A stretch of DNA of 54,004 bases, from assembly GCA_036675265.1 (NCBI GenBank), contig JAKFFJ010000029.1, positions 1 through 54,004 on the forward strand, read 5' to 3'. Positions 47,155 to 54,004 of the stretch are shown one piece after another; position 1 is the stretch's first letter, and the number at the start of each line of letters is the position of its first letter. Source of the DNA: CAMPJU01 sp036675265 (GTDB lineage: Bacteria > Pseudomonadota > Gammaproteobacteria > Xanthomonadales > Xanthomonadaceae). The position numbers were made by a program, and so were the translations under genes. The notes beneath the pieces were generated by a model. That model was not told where the DNA came from, made no database searches, and saw only the letters and a program-made list of their open reading frames with translations.

Positions 47155-48135
47155 ATGACTGCAGATCCTTCTGCCTTGTGGGTCGTCAGCGACGGGCGCG
47201 CGGGCAACCTGCGCCAGGCCGCGGCGCTCGCCACGGCGCTGGGTGCGGACGTCGCGCGCAACTGGACGCTCGACCCGCGCGTACCCTGGCGCTGGTGGTC
47301 GCCACGCCGGCTGCCGGGCGCCCGCCACGCGTTCGGTGCTGCGTTCGCGCGCGCCCTCGCCAACCCGCCGGCCCTGGCGATCGGCTGCGGGCGCCAGGCG
47401 GCACTCGCGACGCGACTGTTGCGCGAAGCCGGTGCACGCACCGTGCAGGTCCTCGACCCGCGGCTGGATCCATCGCACTGGGACGTCGTCGTGGCGCCCC
47501 GGCACGACGGCCTGGAGGGCGACAACGTCCTGACGCTGCTGGGCAGCCTGCATCCGGTCGACGACCTGTGGCTGGCGCAGGGGCGGCGCGACCACCCGGC
47601 ACTCGGGCAACTGCCGCGCCCGCGCATCGCGCTGCTGGCCGGTGGCAGCGGCGCGCACGTCGACATCGACGACAAGGCCTTCGGCATGCTGGTCGATGCC
47701 CTGGAATCCACCTGCCTGCGCGAAGGCGGCAGCCTGCTGGCCACGGCATCGCGGCGCACGCCCGAGGCGTGGAAATCGCGGTTGCGCGCCTCGCGCGGCG
47801 CCGTGCCCGGCCTGCGCTGGATCGGCGGCCCCGACGGCCGGCCCGAGCCGGGTGACCCGCCCGCCAACCCCTATCCGGGACTGCTCGCCTGGGCCGACCG
47901 CATCGTCGGCACGCCCGATTCGGTGAACATGCTCTCGGAAGCCGCGGCCACGACGGCACCGTTGTTCATCGCCTGGCCCGAGCGCCAGCGCGGGCGGCCG
48001 CGCGGGTTCGTCGATGCGCTGCTCAAGTCCGGCCGCGCGCGACGGCTCGACGGCACGCTGTCGCCGTTCCCGGTCGAGCCATTGCGCGAGACCGCGCGCA
48101 TCGCCGCCGAGGTGCGGGCGATGCTCGGTTTCTAG
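47155..48135 (+). CDS. ELM1-family protein (mitochondrial-fission-ELM1-like)
   Basis: 326-aa protein with the family start WVVSDGRAGNLRQAAALA, the LLAGGSGAHVDID block, and the RIVGTPDSVNMLSEAAATTAPLFI block, a GT-B-like nucleotide-sugar fold. In bacteria these proteins often lie near LPS genes, and a glycosyltransferase-like role is suspected but not shown. Its TAG stop shares a CTAG with the glnE stop on the other strand (48132-48135). Confidence 0.87.
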   Translation: MTADPSALWVVSDGRAGNLRQAAALATALGADVARNWTLDPRVPWRWWSPRRLPGARHAFGAAFARALANPPALAIGCGRQAALATRLLREAGARTVQVLDPRLDPSHWDVVVAPRHDGLEGDNVLTLLGSLHPVDDLWLAQGRRDHPALGQLPRPRIALLAGGSGAHVDIDDKAFGMLVDALESTCLREGGSLLATASRRTPEAWKSRLRASRGAVPGLRWIGGPDGRPEPGDPPANPYPGLLAWADRIVGTPDSVNMLSEAAATTAPLFIAWPERQRGRPRGFVDALLKSGRARRLDGTLSPFPVEPLRETARIAAEVRAMLGF

Positions 48136-50900
48136 GACGCGGGCGGCGCGTCGAGCCCTTCCGCCGCGCACGCGGCACGCACGGCCTCGCGCGCGGCCTC
48201 GAGCGCGGCGTCCGGCGCCACCAGGCGCGCCCGCCGGTCCAGGGTGCAACGCAGGCCCGCGTCGAGCAGCACGGCGTGCGCCTCGTGCAGTACGCTGCAC
48301 CCCGTCGCGTCGAGTCCGCCGCCCGCGCATGCGGCGGCCAGCAACCCGGGCGTGTCGCGCGGCACCAGCAACGCAGGCTGCCCGTGCGCGTCGCGCAGCA
48401 CGCGGTACTGCAGCAGGAATTCCAGGTCGACCAGGCCGCCGACGCCCTGCTTGAGGTCGAAGCGCGCCGCGGTCGAGCGGTCCAGTTCGCGCCGCATGCG
48501 CGCGCGCATCCCGGCCACGTCGGCGCGCAGCTTGCCGGCGTCGCGCGCGCGCGCCAGGGTGTCGTTGCGCACGGCCTCGAACGCGGCCTGCAGCGCGGCA
48601 TCGCCGGCGACGCCGCGCGCGCGCACCAGCGCCTGGTGCTCCCAGGTCCATGCCCGGTCGCGCTGGTAGTCCGCGTAGCTCGCCAGGGTCGACACGAGCA
48701 GTCCCTTGGCACCGTCCGGGCGCAGGCGCACGTCGACCTCGTACAGCCGGCCCGCACCGGTGACTGCGCCGAGCAGCGCGACGACCTTCTGTGCCAGCCG
48801 CGCCGCCCAGCGCGCCGCGTCCAGCGGCCGCGTGCCGTCGGATTCCGCATCGGCCGGCGCGTCGTGCAGGAACACGAGATCCAGGTCCGAGCCGAAGTTG
48901 AGCTCCTCGCCACCCAGGCTGCCATAGCCCAGCACGGCGAACCGTCCCCCGGGCAGTGCGCCATGCGCCCGCTCCATTTCCCGCCGCGCGAGCACGAGCA
49001 CGCCCTCCACCACCCCGTCGGCCAGCCACGCGAGCTGGCGCGCGCTGCGTTGCGCGGGCTGGCGTCCGTCCAGCGTGGCCAGCGCGATCCGGAAGCTCAG
49101 CGCCTGGCGCTTCTCGTTGAGCGCGTGCAGCGCCGCTTCCGGATCGTCGAGTTCCACCGCGGCGGCGCATTCGGCCTGCAGGCGTGCGCGGTCCGGCAAC
49201 GCGCCGGCCACGCGCACGTCCAGCAGTTCGTCCAGCAACAACGGGTGCGCCGCGAGCCGGTCGGCCAGGAACGCACTGCGCGCGACCACGTCGACGAGCC
49301 GCTGCAATGCCGCGGGCTGTTCGTCCAGCAGGGCCAGGTAGCTCGCCCGGCGCAGGATGTTGTGCATCAGCGACAACGCGCGATGCAGCGCCGCGTCCGG
49401 TTGCGACGATGCCGCGGCCGCCGCCAGCAACGCCGGCACGACGCGGTCCAGCCGCGCACGCGCCGCGTCCGACAACCCCTGCACGCCCGGCGCGCGCGCG
49501 AACGTGCGCAGTGCCGCGTCGGCCGCGGCCTCGTCGACGAACCCGGCATCGCCCAGGACCGCCGCCTCGCCGGCACCGGGCAGCGCCCGCCAGTAGACGG
49601 CTAGCGCATCCGGCGGTGCACGGCGGCGACGCGGCGCGAGCAACGCCTCGAATTCGTTGCCCACGCGTTCGCGGTGACCGTCGAGCGTCGCGCGCAGCGC
49701 GTCCCAGTCGTCGCAGCCGAGCCCGAGCGCGATGCGCTCCCGGTCCAGTGCGTCGGCGGGCAAGGCATGCACCTGCTCGTCGCGCAGCATCTGCAACCGG
49801 TTTTCCAGGTGGCGCAGCCAGCGGTAGGCCTGGGCGAGTGACTCGCCGGCCGCGGGCGCGACATGCCCTGCAGCGACGAGCGCACGCAAGGCCGGCAGCA
49901 ACCGCGCCTCGCGCAACGCGGGCTCGCGACCGCCGCGGATCAGTTGCAGGGCCTGCACCAGGAACTCGATCTCGCGGATCCCGCCCGGTCCGCGCTTGAT
50001 GTCGTCGGCCAGTTCCTTGCGCGCGACCTCCGCGGCGATCGCCGCCTTCATCTCGCGCAGCCCGTCGAGCGCGCCGTAATCCAGGTAACGCCGATAGACG
50101 AACGGCCGCAAGGTCTGCAGGAACGCCTGGCCCGCGGCCAGGTCGCCGGCCACCGGGCGCGCCTTCTGCCATGCGTAGCGTTCCCAGTCGCGGCCCTCGC
50201 GCTGGAAGTACTGCTCCATCGCCGCGAACGACAGCGCCACGCGCCCGGCCCCGCCGAAGGGACGCAGGCGCAGGTCGACGCGGTGGCAGAACCCGTCGAC
50301 GGTGCGTTCGTCGAGCAGCTTCGCCAGTTGCTGCCCGAGCCGGGCGAACCAGTCCTCCGCCCCGAGCGCCCGCGCGCCGTCGGACTCGCCGCCCTGCGGA
50401 TACGCGTAGACGAGGTCGATGTCGGACGAAAAGTTGAGTTCGCCGCCGCCCAGCTTGCCCAGCGCGAAGACGACCAGCCGCTGCGGACTTCCGTCCGCGG
50501 CGCGGACCTGCCCGTGGCGCGCCACGAACCCCGCCTCCAGGGCGTCCATCGCGAGCGCCAGGCAACGTTCGGCCAACGCGGTGGTGCCGGCGAGGGTGTC
50601 GCCGACGTCATCCAGGCCCAGCACGTCCCGCCAGGCGAGGCGCGCGGACGTCGCGGTCCGGTACCGCCTGAGCGCTGCGGGCCAGGCGTCCTGTTCCCCT
50701 GCCGCGAGCACGGGTTCCGGGGGCGCGGGCGCATCGGGATCGGCCAGCCAAGCATCGACCAGCGCGGGCTGGCGAGCCAGGGTGTCGATGGCGAAATCGC
50801 TCGCGATCGCGAGCGGTCGCAGCGCCTGCGGCGCGCCGGGCAGGCGCGCCAGCGAGCGTTCCAGGTGGGTTTCGAGGGCGTCCGAAGGCGTCGCGGGCAT
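48132..50900 (-). CDS. glnE: glutamine synthetase adenylyltransferase / adenylyl-removing enzyme
   Basis: 922-aa bifunctional enzyme that adds or removes AMP on glutamine synthetase. Two nucleotidyltransferase domains are visible: LGKLGGGELNFSSDIDLVYA (148-167) and YGSLGGEELNFGSDLDLVFL (~655-675). The first removes and the second adds AMP in the E. coli enzyme. Full length. A hairpin with a T-tract lies only 30 nt upstream of its ATG on the same strand. Confidence 0.95.
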   Translation of the reverse strand: MPATPSDALETHLERSLARLPGAPQALRPLAIASDFAIDTLARQPALVDAWLADPDAPAPPEPVLAAGEQDAWPAALRRYRTATSARLAWRDVLGLDDVGDTLAGTTALAERCLALAMDALEAGFVARHGQVRAADGSPQRLVVFALGKLGGGELNFSSDIDLVYAYPQGGESDGARALGAEDWFARLGQQLAKLLDERTVDGFCHRVDLRLRPFGGAGRVALSFAAMEQYFQREGRDWERYAWQKARPVAGDLAAGQAFLQTLRPFVYRRYLDYGALDGLREMKAAIAAEVARKELADDIKRGPGGIREIEFLVQALQLIRGGREPALREARLLPALRALVAAGHVAPAAGESLAQAYRWLRHLENRLQMLRDEQVHALPADALDRERIALGLGCDDWDALRATLDGHRERVGNEFEALLAPRRRRAPPDALAVYWRALPGAGEAAVLGDAGFVDEAAADAALRTFARAPGVQGLSDAARARLDRVVPALLAAAAASSQPDAALHRALSLMHNILRRASYLALLDEQPAALQRLVDVVARSAFLADRLAAHPLLLDELLDVRVAGALPDRARLQAECAAAVELDDPEAALHALNEKRQALSFRIALATLDGRQPAQRSARQLAWLADGVVEGVLVLARREMERAHGALPGGRFAVLGYGSLGGEELNFGSDLDLVFLHDAPADAESDGTRPLDAARWAARLAQKVVALLGAVTGAGRLYEVDVRLRPDGAKGLLVSTLASYADYQRDRAWTWEHQALVRARGVAGDAALQAAFEAVRNDTLARARDAGKLRADVAGMRARMRRELDRSTAARFDLKQGVGGLVDLEFLLQYRVLRDAHGQPALLVPRDTPGLLAAACAGGGLDATGCSVLHEAHAVLLDAGLRCTLDRRARLVAPDAALEAAREAVRAACAAEGLDAPPAS

Positions 50901-50930
50901 CGCCCGATCATCGCAGCAAAGACGGCGGGC

Positions 50931-50966
50931 AAATAAAAAGCCCGCACCGGCGAACCGGATACGGGC
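50931..50966 (-). terminator. intrinsic terminator or attenuator upstream of glnE
   Basis: On the minus strand GCCCG...CCGG, a TTCG loop, CCGG...CGGGC form a two-part stem followed by TTTTTATTT. It ends the transcript of the amidohydrolase or of a short RNA, but the glnE ATG is just 30 nt beyond, leaving almost no room for a separate promoter. Confidence 0.8.
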
Positions 50967-51082
50967 CTGCTCCCTCCCCCACGTCGGGATGCGCGGCCAT
51001 CGTGAAGGAAACGTTACGAGTGATGCACGCTGCAGTGCAAAAAAGAACTGAACGGTTCAGATACCCCGACCTGACCGGGGCG
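50967..51082 (-). other. intergenic region between amidohydrolase and glnE
   Basis: About 115 bp. A weak 5-bp hairpin (CTGAA / TTCAG, 51048-51060) with a T-run on the minus strand (51039-51044) lies just after the amidohydrolase stop and may be its terminator. Between it and the strong hairpin at 50940-50966 is a purine-rich stretch (GGGGGAGGGAG). The layout would fit a short RNA of roughly 70-100 nt, or a glnE leader; neither is proven. Confidence 0.45.
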
Positions 51083-52771
51083 TCACTGCCCTGAACCGTT
51101 GGACCCCCCGAATTCGGGGACCTCGTGCACGACGCGGCCGCCGACCACGGTCATGAGCGCGCGCGTCCCCGGGATCGACGCCGGCGGAATCGCGTAGATG
51201 TCCTGCGACCACACCACGAAGTCCGCAAGCATGCCGGGCGCCAGCGTGCCCTTGTCGTGTTCCTGGAATTCCGCATGCGCCGAGCCCACGGTGTAGGCAC
51301 GCACGGCCTCCTCCACCGTCAGCTTCTCCGCGGGGAACCAGCCCTCGGGGTGCAGGCCGTCGAGTGTCGCGCGCGTCACTGCCGCATGCACGGTCAGCAT
51401 CGGGTCGAGCGGCGCGACGGCCCAGTCGGTGCCCAGCGCCAGCGACACGCCGGCGTCGAGCATGCTGCGGAACGGGTACGTCCCGGCAAGCCGTGCTTCG
51501 TCCAGGCGTTTGTGTGCCCAACGCCCGTCGTCGATCGCGTGGTACGGCTGCACCGAAGCGATCACGCCGGCCTCGGCGAAGCGGCGGATCAAGGCCTTGT
51601 TGAGGTGCTGCGCGTGCTCGATGCGGAAGCGGCGGTCGCGCGCGCCGTGCGCGCGCGCCACCCGTTCGAACACGCCCAGCGTCTCGTGGTTCGCGCGGTC
51701 GCCGATCGCATGCACCATCACCTGCAGGCCCGCCGCATCGGCACCGGCGACCTGGTCCGGGTGGTGTTGCGCCTGCTCCAGCGCCAGCCCGGTCGACCCG
51801 GGCGCATCCAGGTAGGGCGCGAAGAACCACGCGGTGGTCGAACCGAGGCTGCCGTCCGAAAATCCCTTCAGCCCGCCGACGCGCAGCATCGGGTCGCCGA
51901 ATGCGGCGCGCACGCCGGCGCGTACCCATCTTGTGTAGTCGCCCAGCGGCGAGACGGCATAGATCCGCGTCTTCAGGCGTCCCTGGCGCAACAGTTCCTG
52001 GTAGACGCCCGGCGAGGCGGGGCCCATGTCCTGGACGCTGGTCACCCCGACCGAGGCCGCGTGGTCGGTGGCCGCTTGCGCGACTTCGAGGGACTCGGCG
52101 AAGCTGCGTTCCGGAATGGCGGCGAACACCGCGTCCATCGCATCGTCCTTGAGCACGCCGGTCGGCTCGCCGTCGGCGTCGCGGACGATCTCGCCGCCCT
52201 GCGGGTCGGGTGTGTCGCGATCGATCCCGGCCAGTGCGAGCGCCCGGCTGTTGGCCAGGCCCATGTGGCCATCCAGGCGCTGCACGAACACGGGGTGGTC
52301 CGGCGTCACCGCGTCGATCAGCGCGCGCGTGGGCAGGTCGTTCGGGGTCCAGCGTTCGTGGTCCCAATTGCCGTTCAGCACCCACGTGCCCGCGGGCAGC
52401 CGGGCCACGAACGCGGCAATACGTTGCGCGAACTCCGCCTGCGAGCCGGCATCGCGCAGGTCCACCGAGGACAGCGCCTGGCCGCCGTCCATGAAGTGCA
52501 CGTGGCTGTCGTTGAACCCCGGCAGCACCAGCCGGCCGCCCGCGTCGACCACCCGCGTCGCGTCGCAGGCCAACGGGCGGACCGCCGCCTCGTCGCCGAT
52601 CGCCACGATCCGCGCACCGATCGCTGCCAGCGCACGGGCACGCGGCAGGTCGTCGTCGAGCGTGCGGATGTCCGCGTCGACCAGCACCAGGTCGGCACAG
52701 GCGGGCCCCGCGAATGCAGGCCAGGGACACAGGGCCGCGATGGCCGCGGCGACCACGTACCGGATGCGCAT
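51083..52771 (-). CDS. exported amidohydrolase (family 3)
   Basis: 562 aa. A signal peptide (MRIRYVVAAAIAALCPWPAFA) precedes a composite TIM-barrel hydrolase. Metal ligands: FNDSHVHFMDGG (His90, His92), MVHAIGDRANHE, RIEHAQHL and GTDWAVAPLDP; GGLKGFSDGSLGS holds the conserved Lys region. Relatives such as YtcJ hydrolyse amides or amino acids; the substrate is unknown. ATG at 52771 chosen for the signal peptide; the frame extends 13 codons upstream. Confidence 0.88.
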   Translation of the reverse strand: MRIRYVVAAAIAALCPWPAFAGPACADLVLVDADIRTLDDDLPRARALAAIGARIVAIGDEAAVRPLACDATRVVDAGGRLVLPGFNDSHVHFMDGGQALSSVDLRDAGSQAEFAQRIAAFVARLPAGTWVLNGNWDHERWTPNDLPTRALIDAVTPDHPVFVQRLDGHMGLANSRALALAGIDRDTPDPQGGEIVRDADGEPTGVLKDDAMDAVFAAIPERSFAESLEVAQAATDHAASVGVTSVQDMGPASPGVYQELLRQGRLKTRIYAVSPLGDYTRWVRAGVRAAFGDPMLRVGGLKGFSDGSLGSTTAWFFAPYLDAPGSTGLALEQAQHHPDQVAGADAAGLQVMVHAIGDRANHETLGVFERVARAHGARDRRFRIEHAQHLNKALIRRFAEAGVIASVQPYHAIDDGRWAHKRLDEARLAGTYPFRSMLDAGVSLALGTDWAVAPLDPMLTVHAAVTRATLDGLHPEGWFPAEKLTVEEAVRAYTVGSAHAEFQEHDKGTLAPGMLADFVVWSQDIYAIPPASIPGTRALMTVVGGRVVHEVPEFGGSNGSGQ

Positions 52772-52807
52772 GGACGGCCCCTCCCCGGATCCAGGCCGCA
52801 GCATAGC

Positions 52808-52838
52808 CAAAAGAAAACCCCGCCTCGCGGCGGGGTTT
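52808..52838 (-). terminator. intrinsic terminator of groEL
   Basis: On the minus strand AAACCCCGCC, a GCGA loop and GGCGGGGTTT form a 10-bp stem followed by TCTTTT. It lies 30 bp after the groEL stop and ahead of the amidohydrolase start. Confidence 0.92.
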
Positions 52839-52868
52839 CCGGTCGTGCTCGACAGCCGTGTGGCCGGA

Positions 52869-54004
<1,136 letters not shown>

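Noticed and set aside
45703..50565. A 1,620-codon minus-strand open frame across glnE to the zinc-finger gene
   Set aside because: It is a frame-shifted shadow of glnE and its neighbours; several real genes with clear domains occupy the other frames.

Overview
The window looks like chromosomal DNA of a high-GC gammaproteobacterium of the Xanthomonadaceae, most likely the Lysobacter/Luteimonas branch. I base this on gene content, not on a database search: a secreted alpha-lytic-type serine protease, a pyrophosphate-type phosphofructokinase divergent from adk, a K+-insensitive H+-pyrophosphatase, a DedA/PAP2/LssY fusion, an isoaspartate-methyltransferase-like gene just before tolC, and a GroEL with a GGM tail. 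Genes are tightly packed. I see no phage, transposase, CRISPR array, tRNA or rRNA.

Layout. 1-342: intergenic, with a possible leftward promoter. 343-6850: DUF192 lipoprotein, SirB1/TPR protein, rubredoxin, then a compact operon thiE-hemL-voltage-gated channel-trans-sulfuration enzyme, facing an SDR gene. 6897-14152: DedA/PAP2/LssY membrane protein, Lon-like domain protein with mpl (cell-wall recycling), the secreted protease with a strong terminator, adk and PPi-phosphofructokinase. 14149-24266: a two-partner secretion operon, with an 8.46-kb adhesin gene (2,819 aa, 11 tandem YDG repeats) upstream of its TpsB transporter. 24404-27958: a small exported protein of unknown function, H+-pyrophosphatase and soluble pyrophosphatase. 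27975-32540: an Asp/Asn beta-hydroxylase fused to a sulfotransferase, then thiC under a TPP riboswitch, overlapping a second channel-like gene. 32546-39846: RND pump and adaptor divergent from a TetR regulator, then the methyltransferase-like gene and a TolC. 39856-45706: lipopolysaccharide genes (waaA, two LpxL-type acyltransferases, an O-antigen-ligase-like protein, a GT4 glycosyltransferase, a zinc-finger protein). 45753-50900: pirin, RutE-like nitroreductase, ELM1-like protein and glnE. 50901-54004: terminators, an exported amidohydrolase and the 3' part of groEL.

Themes. Thiamine genes occur twice (thiE, thiC). Pyrophosphate handling occurs three times (PPi-phosphofructokinase, membrane H+-PPase, soluble PPase). 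Much of the rest builds or uses the envelope: TPS adhesin, LPS, RND/TolC efflux, peptidoglycan recycling. The least ordinary items are the modular adhesin with signs of recent repeat duplication, the hydroxylase-sulfotransferase fusion, a channel-like gene translationally coupled to thiC, a hairpin with a T-tract 30 nt upstream of glnE, and three convergent gene pairs that share one CTAG as both stop codons.
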